Below are positions 25,498 to 34,870 of a DNA stretch of 64,000 nucleotides, piece by piece. Position 1 is the first letter of the stretch. The number at the start of each line of letters is the position of its first letter. The position numbers were made by a program, and so were the translations under genes. The stretch is from Streptomyces cadmiisoli (GTDB lineage Bacteria; Actinomycetota; Actinomycetes; Streptomycetales; Streptomycetaceae), in the NCBI RefSeq assembly GCF_003261055.1, contig NZ_CP030073.1, forward strand, positions 4,340,001 through 4,404,000, read 5' to 3'. The notes under the pieces are model-generated. The model was not told where the DNA came from. It saw only the letters and a program-made list of their open reading frames with translations, and made no database searches.

Positions 25498-26286
25498 GTG
25501 TACCGGTTTCTCCTGACGCCCCGTTGGTGGGGGATCAACGTCTTCGTACTGCTCGCCATCCCCTTCTGCATCTTCATGGGGTCCTGGCAGCTGAGCCGGT
25601 TCGAGTCGCGCATCGAGGACCACCGCGGCGCGCAGGAGCAGGTCACGTCCGACCAGGACCGGGCCGCCCGTCCACTGGCCGACCTGCTGCCCGTGGACAA
25701 GGAGACCTCCGGCGACCAGACCACCGCGACCGGTACGTACGGCGAGCAGCTGCTCGTCCCGAACCGTGAGCTGGACGGCAAGCGCGGCTACTACGTGCTG
25801 ACCTTGCTGCGCACCGGCGAGAAGGCCCTCCCCGTGGTCCGGGGCTGGCTGCCCGGCGACGCCGATCCGGCGCGGGCCCCGGCCCCGCCCGCCGGCGAGG
25901 TCACGGTCACCGGGGCGCTCCAGGCCTCCGAGAACCCGGGCGAGAACGGCGTCACCGCGCGCGGCGGCCTGCCGTCCGGCCAGACCGCCGCGATCAGCGC
26001 GGCCACACTGGTCAACCTCGTGCCGTACGAGGTGCACGACGCGTGGGTCACCCTCAACCGGGGCGACTCCGGAATGACGGCCGTGCCGGTGATGGCGGCG
26101 CCGGACACCGGCCTCGACCTCAGGGCGTTCCAGAACCTCGGCTACACCGGCGAGTGGTTCGTCTTCGCCGGCTTCGTCGTCTTCATGTGGTTCCGGCTCT
26201 TCCGCCGCGAGGTCGAGTTCCTGCGCGACGCGGAGCTGGGTCTGGTCACGGAGGACGAGCGCACCCCCAGCCCGACCGGCGTCTGA
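25498..26286 (+). CDS. SURF1-family cytochrome oxidase assembly protein
   Basis: 262-residue membrane protein required by family precedent for maturation of aa3-type cytochrome c oxidase, probably at haem a insertion. Seen: two membrane helices, one at 12-30 opening WGINVFVLLAIPFCIFMGSW followed by the family QLSRFE, and one near 217-235 (WFVFAGFVVFMWFRLFRREV), with the exterior domain between containing NRELDGKRGYYVLT and VRGWLP. GTG start at 25498. It diverges from the S9 gene across a C-rich gap that contains two copies of an imperfect 24-bp repeat (CCGCACCC.GACACCGCCGCC) and nothing else recognised. Confidence 0.93.
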   Translation: MYRFLLTPRWWGINVFVLLAIPFCIFMGSWQLSRFESRIEDHRGAQEQVTSDQDRAARPLADLLPVDKETSGDQTTATGTYGEQLLVPNRELDGKRGYYVLTLLRTGEKALPVVRGWLPGDADPARAPAPPAGEVTVTGALQASENPGENGVTARGGLPSGQTAAISAATLVNLVPYEVHDAWVTLNRGDSGMTAVPVMAAPDTGLDLRAFQNLGYTGEWFVFAGFVVFMWFRLFRREVEFLRDAELGLVTEDERTPSPTGV

Positions 26287-26302
26287 CACCGCGGCCGGGG
26301 GT

Positions 26303-27529
26303 CTACGGGGCGGACAGCACCCCGGTCCGGTAGACCGTGCCCGCGCAGGCGTTGGCCACCGTCACGGACACCGTGGGGGCTCCCGCCTCCGCCGTGTAGG
26401 CGACGGCCACGCTGCCGTCGGCCGTGCCGTCCTCGGTGAGCAGCTGGCTGGACATGCCGGTGTCGCTGCCGGTGGAGCTGCCCGCGGTCGTGGTGCCGGG
26501 GTCGCCGGAGGGCGAGGGGTCCGGTGACGGGTCGCCCGGTTCGCCACCGGGGCCGCCGCCCTCGACCGGACAGGTCTCCGAGGGCACCCAGGCGAACTTC
26601 ACCTCGTACGCGGAGCCCGGCCGGAGCACCAGCTGCGGGACCTCGACGGACGGGTCGGGCAGCCCGGCGGCCGCGTCGCCCGCGGTGTGGGCCACCACCG
26701 TGATCTTGCTGGGGTCGGCCGCGCCCTGGGCGGTGGGGCCGACCGTGCCGGCGCCGCCGACGGTGCAGTCCGCGGCGGAGACGTTCATGATCCGGAAGGT
26801 GCCGTAGACCGTGCCGCCCGCGTCGGGGACGTCGGCCGTCGCGGTGGCCGAGCCGAGCTGGTCGGCCGTGCACACCGGGGCGCCTTCCACGCTGCTCGCC
26901 GACGGGTAGGCGTCGGGGTTGTCGGAGCCCGCGCCGGTCTCGGAACCGCGGCCGGGGCCCTTCTCGCCCTCGGCCGGGTCCTCGTTGCCGCCGCTGTTGT
27001 GGGCCTGGCCCGTGGACACCGAGCCGTTGTCGGCGCCGTCGGGGCTCTTGCCGGCGCCGACGCCGCCCTGTGCCTGCGAGCCGAGGCCGGCGATGGACGG
27101 GTTGGCATTCGGGCCGGTGGAGTTGGAGACGTGCACCAGGGCCGGGACGGCCGTGCACACGAACAGCGCCGCCGCCGCCATGCCGACGGCGGCCTGCCGC
27201 TTGCGCGCCCGCCGGGCGGGCACCGCCTGCCGCAGATGGTCCAGCGTGCCGTCGCGCGGCTCGATGTCCTCCACCGCGTGGTGCAGCAGCCGGCGCAGTG
27301 CCAGCTCGTCCGAGTCGAGCCGGTCGGGGCCCTGGTCGTCGGGGCCGTGGTTCACAGTTCGGTTCCCAGCGTGCGGTTGCTTCGGCTCTTGCTGATGTGC
27401 CTCGGTCGGCTCACGCGGTGTGTCGGGCGGGGCCTCGCCGGACGGGTGCCCCGTCCGGTCGGCCGTAGGCTCGCGTTCCTCGGGTTCGAGCGGCCCTCGG
27501 TGGGCCCGCCACCCGTTGTCGCCGGTCAT
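26303..27529 (-). CDS. Membrane protein paired with SigE-type sigma factor (putative anti-sigma)
   Basis: 408-residue single-pass protein. Seen: a disordered, Pro/Glu/His-rich cytosolic N-terminus; a short conserved stretch DELALRRLLHHAVEDIEP at 74-91; one membrane helix at about 113-134; and a secreted half with low-complexity Gly/Asp/Ser linkers and three cysteine-bearing beta-rich segments (VCTADQL, ADCTVGG, ETCPVEG). This form occurs downstream of SigE-family sigma genes in Streptomyces. A regulatory role on the sigma factor is inference from the ATGA overlap with it and the topology; no known anti-sigma motif (HxxxCxxC) is present. Confidence 0.72.
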   Translation of the reverse strand: MTGDNGWRAHRGPLEPEEREPTADRTGHPSGEAPPDTPREPTEAHQQEPKQPHAGNRTVNHGPDDQGPDRLDSDELALRRLLHHAVEDIEPRDGTLDHLRQAVPARRARKRQAAVGMAAAALFVCTAVPALVHVSNSTGPNANPSIAGLGSQAQGGVGAGKSPDGADNGSVSTGQAHNSGGNEDPAEGEKGPGRGSETGAGSDNPDAYPSASSVEGAPVCTADQLGSATATADVPDAGGTVYGTFRIMNVSAADCTVGGAGTVGPTAQGAADPSKITVVAHTAGDAAAGLPDPSVEVPQLVLRPGSAYEVKFAWVPSETCPVEGGGPGGEPGDPSPDPSPSGDPGTTTAGSSTGSDTGMSSQLLTEDGTADGSVAVAYTAEAGAPTVSVTVANACAGTVYRTGVLSAP

Positions 27530-28206
27530 GCGGGCGCCTCCATGGCGATCCGGAGGGCCGCGATGCCGCGCGAGCCGTAGGCCTTCACCGAGCCCAGCGA
27601 TATCCCGAGCGTCTCGGCGACCTGGGCCTCGGTCATGTCCGCGAAGTAGCGCAGCACCAGCACCTCGCGCTGCCGGCGCTGGAGGCCCTTCATCGCCTTG
27701 ATCAGGGAGTCGCGCTCCAGCTGGTCGTACGCGCCTTCCTCGGCGCTGGCCATGTCGGGCATGGGCTTCGACAGCAGCTTGAGGCCGAGGATGCGGCGGC
27801 GCAGCGCCGAACGCGAGAGGTTCACCACGGTCTGGCGCAGGTACGCGAGGGTCTTCTCCGGGTCGCGGACCCGTTTGCGGGCCGAGTGGACGCGGATGAA
27901 GGCCTCCTGCACCACGTCCTCGCAGGAGGCGGTGTCGTCGAGGAGGAGGGCGGCGAGACCCAGCAGAGACCGGTAGTGCGTGCGGTAGGTCTCGGTGAGG
28001 TGGTCGACGGTGGTGCCGGCTGCCGCCGTGTCGAGGGCCTCGGCGCCGTCGCGCTGGTTCGGAATGCGGGCGGGCCGCGCTGCGGGCATGGGGGCGATCA
28101 CCGGCATGCCGCCGGGCGCCCCGGGCATGCGGGTGCGGACGGGTCGCCGGGGCGGCCGAAGGGCCGTACCGCGGGCCGTCGCAGGAAAGTCGAGTACCTC
28201 TGCCAC
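27526..28206 (-). CDS. SigE-family ECF RNA polymerase sigma factor
   Basis: 226-residue sigma factor. Seen: region 2 (YRTHYRSLLGLAALLLDD ... CEDVVQEAFIRVHSA) and region 4 (LQRRQREVLVLRYFADMT ... VAETLGISLGSVKAYGSRG), without region 3, typical of ECF sigma factors of the SigE/SigM-like Streptomyces group. The first 60 residues are basic and disordered. The stop overlaps the start of the membrane partner (ATGA). The 370-base upstream gap contains three phased direct repeats and a 30-bp palindrome, suggesting real control. Regulon unknown. Confidence 0.9.
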   Translation of the reverse strand: MAEVLDFPATARGTALRPPRRPVRTRMPGAPGGMPVIAPMPAARPARIPNQRDGAEALDTAAAGTTVDHLTETYRTHYRSLLGLAALLLDDTASCEDVVQEAFIRVHSARKRVRDPEKTLAYLRQTVVNLSRSALRRRILGLKLLSKPMPDMASAEEGAYDQLERDSLIKAMKGLQRRQREVLVLRYFADMTEAQVAETLGISLGSVKAYGSRGIAALRIAMEAPA

Positions 28207-28340
28207 GCCAGTTGGACACGTCTGCCCCCGGCAGGGTTGTACGTGCCGGGCGTCACTTTCGCTCTCGCGTCAGGCAGCACGACCGGTTGTGCCCCATATG
28301 CCCTCATGCGTCCCGCTCTTCCCCTAGATCAAAACAACGG

Positions 28341-28396
28341 GCGTCCCCACGCACCGTCATGCGGCGTCCCCACGCCTGGATCACGCGTCTCCACGC
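28341..28396. promoter_or_regulatory. Three phased 12-bp direct repeats upstream of the sigma gene
   Basis: GCGTCCCCACGC at 28341-28352 and 28364-28375 and GCGTCTCCACGC at 28385-28396, spaced 23 and 21 bp, about two helical turns. They lie 135-190 bases upstream of the sigma start. The rest of the 28207-28577 gap holds no gene that I can support. Binding protein unknown. Confidence 0.5.
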
Positions 28397-28479
28397 CCGG
28401 AAGGGCGACCGCATAGACGCTCCCCGCCCTGCACGCAGTTGCGGAGGACGGGGAGGAAATCTTCGAACGCCGGAAGGGC

Positions 28480-28509
28480 ACGGACAAGTGGTCCGGACCA
28501 CTTGTCCGT
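28480..28509. promoter_or_regulatory. Perfect 30-bp palindrome with DasR-like core
   Basis: Bases 28480-28509 read the same on both strands. The central 16 bp (28487-28502) AGTGGTCCGGACCACT match the DasR dre consensus AGTGGTCTAGACCACT except for the central TA, which is CG. It lies 69 bases beyond the asd stop and 274 bases upstream of the sigma start. As RNA it could also fold into a 13-bp hairpin and serve as asd terminator. Operator and terminator are both possible. Confidence 0.6.
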
Positions 28510-28577
28510 CTCACTCGACTTCCACAGCTTCCATGGATCCTACAAACACTTCCGCCCGGCGTCGCGTTTCTTTATCG

Positions 28578-29630
28578 TCACGACATCTCCGCCGCGACGA
28601 GCTCGGCGATCTGTGCGGTATTGAGCGCCGCCCCCTTGCGCAGGTTGTCGCCGCAGACGAACATCTCGAGCGCCGTGGGGTCGTCCAGGGCCCGGCGCAG
28701 ACGCCCCACCCAGGTCGGATCGGTGCCCACCACGTCGGCGGGGGTGGGGAACTCCCCCGCGGCCGGATCGTCGCAGAGGACCACACCGGGCGCCGTCGCG
28801 AGAATCTCCCGCGCCCCGGCCACGGTCACCTCGTCCTCGAAGCGGGCGTGCACCGTCAACGAGTGCGCGGTCACCACCGGCACCCGGACACAGGTCACCG
28901 CGACCGGCAGCCGCGGCAGCCCGAGGATCTTGCGGGACTCGTCCCGCACCTTCATCTCCTCGGACGACCAGCCGTCCTCGCGCACGGATCCGGCCCACGG
29001 CACCACGTTCAGCGCGACCGGCTCCGGGAACGGCCCGGTGTCGTCCCCCACGGCGCGCCGCACGTCACCGGGGTGCGTCCCCAGCTCCGTACCGGCGACC
29101 AGGGACAGCTGCCGGCGCAGGGTCTCCACCCCGGCCCGCCCGGCCCCGCTCACCGCCTGGTACGAGGAGACGACCAGTTCACGCAACCCGAACTCGGCGT
29201 GCAGCGCGCCCAGGGCGACGATCATGGACAGGGTGGTGCAGTTGGGATTGGCGATGATCCCGCGGGGGCGTGCCCGGACGGCGTGCGGGTTGACCTCCGG
29301 CACGACCAGCGGCACGTCCGGGTCCATCCGGAAGGCACCGGAGTTGTCGACGACCACCGCGCCCTTGGCGGCGGCGATCGGCGCCCACCGCGCGGCCACC
29401 TCGTCCGGTACGTCGAACATGGCGACGTCGACCCCGTCGAACGCCTCCTCGGTGAGGGCGGCCACCTCGACCTCCTCACCGCGCACGGTCAGCTTGCGGC
29501 CGGCCGAGCGCGGCGAGGCGATCAGGCGGATCTCGCCCCAGATGTCCGCGTGCTGGGACAGGATCTGGAGCATCACCGTGCCGACGGCTCCGGTCGCTCC
29601 CACGACCGCGAGCGTCGGTCGGGCGGTCAT
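28578..29630 (-). CDS. asd: Aspartate-semialdehyde dehydrogenase
   Basis: 350-residue NADP-dependent enzyme that reduces aspartyl phosphate to aspartate semialdehyde, the branch step to lysine/diaminopimelate, threonine and methionine. Seen: nucleotide loop GATGAVG at 11-17, active-site Cys131 in NPNCTTLS, and the later conserved [12 protein letters not shown]. Length is standard. It follows the aspartokinase gene on the same strand after 34 bases, the usual ask-asd order of actinobacteria, and is probably cotranscribed. ATG 29630. Confidence 0.95.
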   Translation of the reverse strand: MTARPTLAVVGATGAVGTVMLQILSQHADIWGEIRLIASPRSAGRKLTVRGEEVEVAALTEEAFDGVDVAMFDVPDEVAARWAPIAAAKGAVVVDNSGAFRMDPDVPLVVPEVNPHAVRARPRGIIANPNCTTLSMIVALGALHAEFGLRELVVSSYQAVSGAGRAGVETLRRQLSLVAGTELGTHPGDVRRAVGDDTGPFPEPVALNVVPWAGSVREDGWSSEEMKVRDESRKILGLPRLPVAVTCVRVPVVTAHSLTVHARFEDEVTVAGAREILATAPGVVLCDDPAAGEFPTPADVVGTDPTWVGRLRRALDDPTALEMFVCGDNLRKGAALNTAQIAELVAAEMS

Positions 29631-29664
29631 CGTCGTACGCCTCCGTGCGGGCGGGCGGTCACCG

Positions 29665-30942
29665 TCACCGTCCGGTGCCGCCGTAGACGACGGCCTCGTC
29701 GGTGTCCGAGTCCAGGCCGAAGGCGGTGTGCACGGCGCGGACCGCCTCGTTGACGTCGTCGGCGCGGGTGACGACCGAGATGCGGATCTCGGAGGTGGAG
29801 ATCAGCTCGATGTTCACGCCCGCGTCGCTCAGCGCCTCGAAGAACGAGGCGGTGACGCCCGGGTTGGTCTTCATGCCGGCGCCGACCAGGGAGATCTTGC
29901 CGATCTGGTCGTCGTAGCGCAGTGAGTCGAAGCCGATGCCGCCCTTGTTCTTCTCCAGGGCGTCGATGGCCTTGCGGCCCTCGGTCTTCGGCAGGGTGAA
30001 CGAGATGTCGGTCAGACCCGTGGAAGCGGCCGACACGTTCTGCACGACCATGTCGATGTTGATCTCGGCATCGGCGATCGTGCGGAAGATGGCGGCGGCC
30101 TCGCCGGGCTTGTCCGGCACGCCGACGACCGTGATCTTGGCCTCGGAGGTGTCGTGTGCGACACCCGAGATGATGGCCTGCTCCACCTGCTTGTCCCCTT
30201 GCTGAATCGGCTCGCTGCTGACCCACGTGCCCTGGAGTCCGCTGAACGAGGAGCGGACGTGGATCGGGATGTTGTACCGGCGGGCGTACTCCACACAGCG
30301 GTGGAGCAACACCTTGGAGCCCGAGGCAGCGAGCTCCAGCATGTCCTCGAAGGAGATCCAGTCGATCTTCCGGGCCTTCTTCACCACCCGCGGGTCGGCG
30401 GTGAACACGCCGTCGACGTCGGTGTAGATCTCGCAGACCTCGGCGTCGAGGGCGGCGGCCAGCGCGACGGCCGTCGTGTCGGAGCCACCGCGTCCGAGGG
30501 TGGTGATGTCCTTGGTGTCCTGGCTGACGCCCTGGAAACCGGCGACGATGGCGATGTTGCCCTCGTCCAGCGAGTCCCGGATCCGGCCCGGTGTGACATC
30601 GATGATCCGGGCTTTGTTGTGGACCGAGTCGGTGATGACACCTGCCTGGCTGCCGGTGAAGGACTGGGCCTGGTGGCCCAGGTTTTTGATCGCCATGGCC
30701 AGCAGGGCCATGGAGATCCGCTCTCCGGCGGTCAGCAGCATGTCGAGCTCGCGCCCGGCAGGAATCGGGGAAACCTGCTCGGCGAGATCGATCAGCTCGT
30801 CCGTCGTGTCGCCCATCGCGGAAACCACGGCCACCACCTGGTGACCGTTCTTCTTGGCTTCCACGATCCGCTTGGCGACGCGCTTGATGCCCTCGGCATC
30901 GGCTACGGAGGAGCCTCCGTACTTCTGCACGACAAGGCCCAC
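29665..30942 (-). CDS. ask: Aspartokinase (with internal beta-subunit start)
   Basis: 425-residue enzyme phosphorylating aspartate, the first step of the aspartate pathway. Seen: [18 protein letters not shown] at 5-22 (kinase), [16 protein letters not shown] near 150-165, and two ACT domains from about 265 that bind feedback effectors. GTG 30942 has GAGGAG six bases upstream; the longer open frame is rejected. Inside, GTG 30186 follows AAGGGG by 8 nt exactly where the beta subunit begins in Corynebacterium LysC, so a 173-residue regulatory subunit (29665-30186) is likely also made, giving the alpha2-beta2 enzyme. Operon with asd. Confidence 0.95.
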   Translation of the reverse strand: MGLVVQKYGGSSVADAEGIKRVAKRIVEAKKNGHQVVAVVSAMGDTTDELIDLAEQVSPIPAGRELDMLLTAGERISMALLAMAIKNLGHQAQSFTGSQAGVITDSVHNKARIIDVTPGRIRDSLDEGNIAIVAGFQGVSQDTKDITTLGRGGSDTTAVALAAALDAEVCEIYTDVDGVFTADPRVVKKARKIDWISFEDMLELAASGSKVLLHRCVEYARRYNIPIHVRSSFSGLQGTWVSSEPIQQGDKQVEQAIISGVAHDTSEAKITVVGVPDKPGEAAAIFRTIADAEINIDMVVQNVSAASTGLTDISFTLPKTEGRKAIDALEKNKGGIGFDSLRYDDQIGKISLVGAGMKTNPGVTASFFEALSDAGVNIELISTSEIRISVVTRADDVNEAVRAVHTAFGLDSDTDEAVVYGGTGR

Positions 30943-31205
30943 GTGCGCTCCTCGCTCAGTCAGTGGTGATGTCCACGGTCCACACATACGCATATGCACC
31001 GCGGTCGGCTCAGTCTATCGAGCGGCCGAATTCCACCTTCGCGATATCGCATCGTGAGATGTCGGCCGCCCGTTCCGCAGGAGCACATGCCCGCGCTCAC
31101 CCGGCAGCACTCGGAAAAGTGCCCCGCATCACAAATGCGACCCGGGAGGCGGGTGCGGACCGGCTTTCGAACCTCGGAACGCCGATCGGGCACAGGACCC
31201 GGATC

Positions 31206-31967
31206 TCAGCCGCGCCCGGCGTTCACCGTGACCATGAGCGAGGCGGTGCGGGGTACGGCCAGGTCCGTGCCGGCGTCCTCGGGGGCGCTCGTGTCGACGA
31301 GCTGGACCAGGAGCGGCTGGGAGCCGGCCGGGCCGTCGGCGAGGGCGCGCAGCCGGTAGCGCTCGACCCGGGAGGCCTCCCGGGCCAGCGGGGTGCCGTC
31401 CGGGTACAGGTGGTGGGGGTACATGTCGTTGGCCACGCGCAGCTCGGCGCGCCGCCAGGCGCCGGTGGCCGGGTCCCGGCGCTCCAGGACAAGTCCGTTG
31501 GCGGCCGGGGCGGCCGCGGTCTGCGCCATCGTCTCCATCTGGAGAACCACCCGCAGCCCGGTGTACGCGCGCGTGTTGCCGTTGTGCACGTCGACCGTGA
31601 ACTCCTGGGCCGCGCCGCCCCGGTCCAGAGCGATCCGGCCGCCCGCGGTGGAGGCGAACATGCTGATCACGGTGGGCGTGACCGGCTTGACCGGTGACGC
31701 GGGAGCGTTCGTCGGCGACGAAGGCGCCGAGGCGGGTGTCCGCGAGGGGGCTGGGGCCGAGCGGGTCGGGCTCGCGTCCGGTGGCTCCGTGCCCGGCCGT
31801 GACTCCCGTGCCGACACCGAGGCGGTGACCGGGTCCGTCGCCCCGGCGGGCCGCGCGCCCGTGTCGGCGTCGGCCTCCTTCGGACCGCAGGCCGTGAGCA
31901 GTGCCGTCAGGGCGACCGCCGCCGCGGCCGCCGTCGCCCTCGCGGCCCGTCCGCGTACGTGCTCCAT
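31206..31967 (-). CDS. Putative lipoprotein
   Basis: 253-residue exported protein. Seen: signal peptide with lipobox LLTAC (Cys27 as lipidation site), a Pro/Ser/Thr/Ala linker to about residue 95, and a compact C-terminal domain (about 100-250) with beta-like segments (EFTVDVHNGNTRAYTGLRVV, DMYPHHLYPDGTPL, LLVQLVDTSAP). I do not recognise the domain. The linker suits a wall-spanning tether. Stand-alone between ask and DUF5063 on the minus strand. Confidence 0.72.
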   Translation of the reverse strand: MEHVRGRAARATAAAAAVALTALLTACGPKEADADTGARPAGATDPVTASVSARESRPGTEPPDASPTRSAPAPSRTPASAPSSPTNAPASPVKPVTPTVISMFASTAGGRIALDRGGAAQEFTVDVHNGNTRAYTGLRVVLQMETMAQTAAAPAANGLVLERRDPATGAWRRAELRVANDMYPHHLYPDGTPLAREASRVERYRLRALADGPAGSQPLLVQLVDTSAPEDAGTDLAVPRTASLMVTVNAGRG

Positions 31968-32080
31968 CGCCGGTCGCCCCCCGTTGTCGTCCGTGCCGGA
32001 ATGATCAAGCGCACGTCACGGTAGGGGGCGCACAGCGCGGAACGGCAACACCGGGGTGTCGCTCGGGACACGCCGGTCGG

Positions 32081-32737
32081 TCACCGGGGGCGCAGCCCCA
32101 GCGGCCGGGCGATCTCCTGCTGCATCACCTTGCCGGCCTCGATCTCGAGGGTGTCGTCACCCAGGCCCTGGTCGGTGTCCAGGCCGTCCAGCTCCTCCAG
32201 CGGCTGGTTGAGCCGGACGTGCGCGACGACGGACTGCAGGGCGCGCAGCGTCGCCGAGGCCGTCGCCCCCCAGTTCGAGAAGTAGGAGAACTGCCACCAC
32301 CACAGGGCCTCCGTCGTACGGCCGGCCCGGTAGTGCGCCATGCCGTGGCGCAGGTCGGTGATGACGTCCGCGAGGTCGTCGGAGATCCGGGCCGGGACGG
32401 GGGCCTTGCGGGGCTCGTACGGGTCGAAGACCTCGGAGTAGACGTCGATCGGCTCCAGGAGCCGGGCGAGGTTCTCACGCAGTCCGTCGACATCCGGCTC
32501 GGGACCGGGGTCGGGCTCGTACCGCTCGTCCGGGACGATGTCCTCGTGCGCGCCCAAGCGACCCCCGGCCAGCAGGAGTTGGGAGACCTCCAGGAGGAGG
32601 AAGGGGACGGCCGAGTCCGGCTCGTCGCCCTTTGCGACCTCCGTGACGGCGACCAGGAAACTCTCGACCTGGTCCGCGATCTGGACCGCGAAATCGTCCG
32701 GGTCCTGCGTCGTGGAGTGCAGCGTGGCGTCAGACAT
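32081..32737 (-). CDS. DUF5063 protein
   Basis: 218-residue cytosolic protein with the DUF5063 pattern: helical N-terminus ([20 protein letters not shown]), acidic middle, and the conserved [20 protein letters not shown] ... [16 protein letters not shown]. Function unknown. Its start overlaps the recR stop by 8 bases, and it is downstream in the ybaB-recR transcription unit, so it may belong to that operon. Confidence 0.85.
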   Translation of the reverse strand: MSDATLHSTTQDPDDFAVQIADQVESFLVAVTEVAKGDEPDSAVPFLLLEVSQLLLAGGRLGAHEDIVPDERYEPDPGPEPDVDGLRENLARLLEPIDVYSEVFDPYEPRKAPVPARISDDLADVITDLRHGMAHYRAGRTTEALWWWQFSYFSNWGATASATLRALQSVVAHVRLNQPLEELDGLDTDQGLGDDTLEIEAGKVMQQEIARPLGLRPR

Positions 32738-33329
32738 CTAGGAGTCGTCTCCCCTCGAAGGCGCGGCCGAGAGTCACCTCGTCCGCGTATTCCAGGTCGC
32801 CACCCACCGGGAGGCCGCTGGCCAGGCGGGTGACCTTGAGGCCCATGGGCTTGATCATCCGGGCGAGGTACGTCGCCGTCGCCTCGCCCTCGAGGTTCGG
32901 GTCCGTGGCCAGGATCAGCTCGGTGACCACACCGTCGGCGAGACGGGCCAGCAGCTCCCTGATGCGCAGGTCGTCGGGGCCGACGCCCTCGATGGGGCTG
33001 ATCGCGCCACCGAGCACGTGGTAGCGGCCGCGGAACTCGCGGGTGCGCTCGACGGCGACGACGTCCTTGGGCTCCTCCACCACGCAGATGACCGCCGGAT
33101 CGCGGCGGCTGTCGCGGCAGATGTTGCACAGCTCCTCCTGCGCGACATTGCCGCAGGTCGCGCAGAAGCGGACCTTCGCTTTGACCTCCAGGAGGGCGTG
33201 CGCGAGCCGCCGCACGTCGGCGGGTTCCGCCTGAAGCACATGGAAGGCGATCCGCTGCGCGCTCTTGGGACCGACGCCGGGCAGCCGCCCCAACTCGTCG
33301 ATGAGGTCCTGGACCACGCCTTCGTACAA
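32730..33329 (-). CDS. recR: Recombination protein RecR
   Basis: 199-residue DNA repair protein that with RecO (and RecF) loads RecA at gaps. Seen: helix-hairpin-helix ([20 protein letters not shown], 13-32), zinc finger with Cys56, Cys59, Cys68 and Cys71, a Toprim domain opening [10 protein letters not shown], and a C-terminal Walker-like [11 protein letters not shown]. Normal length and ATG start. Follows ybaB by 61 bases. The usual dnaX neighbour of other bacteria is absent here. Confidence 0.96.
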   Translation of the reverse strand: MYEGVVQDLIDELGRLPGVGPKSAQRIAFHVLQAEPADVRRLAHALLEVKAKVRFCATCGNVAQEELCNICRDSRRDPAVICVVEEPKDVVAVERTREFRGRYHVLGGAISPIEGVGPDDLRIRELLARLADGVVTELILATDPNLEGEATATYLARMIKPMGLKVTRLASGLPVGGDLEYADEVTLGRAFEGRRLLDV

Positions 33330-33388
33330 CGGACTGCCGCCCTTCCTGAGTGTCGTGCAGTACGTACGGTAGTTTCCCGCGGCCGGTC

Positions 33389-33727
33389 TTAGAAGGGCAG
33401 GCCGGGGATGCCACCGCCCAGGCCCTGGGCGAGCGGGCCGAGCTTCTGCTGCTGGAGGGTCTGGGCGTTCTCGTTGGCCGCGTGCACGGCCGCGACGATC
33501 AGATCGGCGAGGGTCTCGGTGTCGTCCGGGTCCACCGCCTTCGGGTCGATCCGCAGCGCGCGCAGCTCGCCGGAGCCCGTGACGGTGGCCTTGACCAGGC
33601 CGCCGCCCGCCTGCCCGTCGACCTCAGTCCGGGCGAGTTCCTCCTGCGCGTTCGCCAGGTCCTGCTGCATCTTCTGGGCCTGCTGCAGCAGCTGCTGCAT
33701 GTTGGGCTGGCCACCACCGGGGATCAC
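33389..33727 (-). CDS. YbaB/EbfC nucleoid-associated protein
   Basis: 112-residue DNA-binding protein of the YbaB/EbfC family. Seen: a helical N-terminus rich in Gln ([20 protein letters not shown]), then the family core [21 protein letters not shown] and [19 protein letters not shown]. Works as a dimer with tweezer-like helices. Encoded just upstream of recR as in most bacteria. The 290-base gap on its other side is the divergent promoter region with the SLATT gene, and I see no further gene there. Confidence 0.93.
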   Translation of the reverse strand: MIPGGGQPNMQQLLQQAQKMQQDLANAQEELARTEVDGQAGGGLVKATVTGSGELRALRIDPKAVDPDDTETLADLIVAAVHAANENAQTLQQQKLGPLAQGLGGGIPGLPF

Positions 33728-34018
33728 GATCAGCTCCTCTTCCGGGGCTCTGCGGCACGGGGTTTCCCGTTCAGCACGAGCCTACGTGCTCCACGCGGCC
33801 GTCGCTCCGGCACTCTTTCGAGTGATACGACCGGATGTCCTATACCTGATCAAGACCCACTTCCGGGCGGAAAAGAGGCGAAACCCGGGGCTTCGCCACC
33901 CATTGGGGGGTAGGAAGGGGGCCGGCGCGCCGGCATCGGGCGTCACGTACGACTTGTGGCCGTGCGGCGTACGACATGTCACGCACCGTGATCATCTGTG
34001 ATCGGTAGGGAGTGCCGG

Positions 34019-34762
34019 GTGGGTCAGCCGGAGATGCAGCCCGAAGGGCCGCCTCAGGACGGGCGTGGCGAGGGCGGGGCCGGACTGCGGCCGGGTGATC
34101 TGACCGGGCGGGCGTTTCCGCTCGGTGACTGGGCCGAACCCGCGGAGCGGCTGGACGAGCTGTACCGCTGGGTGGAGCGCGGGGCGCTGGAGACGGCGGT
34201 CTGGTATCTGGCCGACCGGGTGTGGCGGCGGCGGGCGGCGCGGGTGCTGCGGTGCGGGACGGCGCTGGGGGCGGTGACCGGGGCCGCGCTGCCGTTGCTG
34301 GACCTGACCCGGGTGCTGGACGGGGCGGCGCCGTGGGGATATCTGGCGCTGCTGATCGCGGTGTCGTGCCTGGCCGTGGACCGGTTCTTCGGGGTGACGT
34401 CCGGGTGGATGAGGGACGTCGCCACCGCGCAGGCCGTACAGCGCAGGCTGCTGGCGTTGCAGTTCGACTGGGCGTCGGAGAGCGTGCGGGAGGTGCTGGG
34501 GCCGACCGAGGGCACGGCGGGTGAGGCGGCCGAGCGGTGCCTGTCGGTGCTGCGCCGGTTCACCGAGGACGTGACGGAGCTGGTGCGGGCGGAGACGGCC
34601 GACTGGATGGTGGAGTTCCGTACCGGGGCCGCTCCGCTGGGGATCCAGTCGGCGATGGCCGTCGGGGGGCGGCCGGACGTGGTGGGGCCGGGGCGGCTGC
34701 CCCTCCAGCCGGGCGCGGCACGGCCGAACATGCCGCGCCAGCGCCCGCCGGAGCCGAGGTGA
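34019..34762 (+). CDS. SLATT-domain two-TM protein
   Basis: 247-residue protein resembling the SLATT family: helix WVERGALETAVWYLADRVWR, two close membrane segments (about 78-96 and 103-122), then a long helical region (VATAQAVQRRLLALQFDWAS ... RRFTEDVTELVRAETADWMVEF) and a Gly/Pro tail. SLATT domains are predicted pore-forming effectors of nucleotide-signalling immune systems, but here no nucleotide synthase (SMODS) or SLOG gene adjoins, and the gene sits in a conserved chromosomal setting. GTG 34019 is chosen because AGGGAG lies before it at 6 nt. Convergent with the PstS-like gene. Confidence 0.75.
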   Translation: MGQPEMQPEGPPQDGRGEGGAGLRPGDLTGRAFPLGDWAEPAERLDELYRWVERGALETAVWYLADRVWRRRAARVLRCGTALGAVTGAALPLLDLTRVLDGAAPWGYLALLIAVSCLAVDRFFGVTSGWMRDVATAQAVQRRLLALQFDWASESVREVLGPTEGTAGEAAERCLSVLRRFTEDVTELVRAETADWMVEFRTGAAPLGIQSAMAVGGRPDVVGPGRLPLQPGAARPNMPRQRPPEPR

Positions 34763-34826
34763 GCGGCGTGCGCCGCCCTGTCGAGCCCGCTCCCGGCGGA
34801 CGCGCCCGCACCTGACCGGTGACCTC

Positions 34827-34870
34827 AGCTGTGCCACACGCACAGCCCGCGCCGTGTCACACGCACAGCT
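34827..34870. terminator. Hairpin between convergent SLATT and PstS-like genes
   Basis: AGCTGTGC (34827-34834) pairs with GCACAGCT (34863-34870); inside are two near-identical 16-base copies of GTG(C/T)CACACGCACAGC. The stop codon of the PstS-like gene lies within one arm. Confidence 0.5.
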
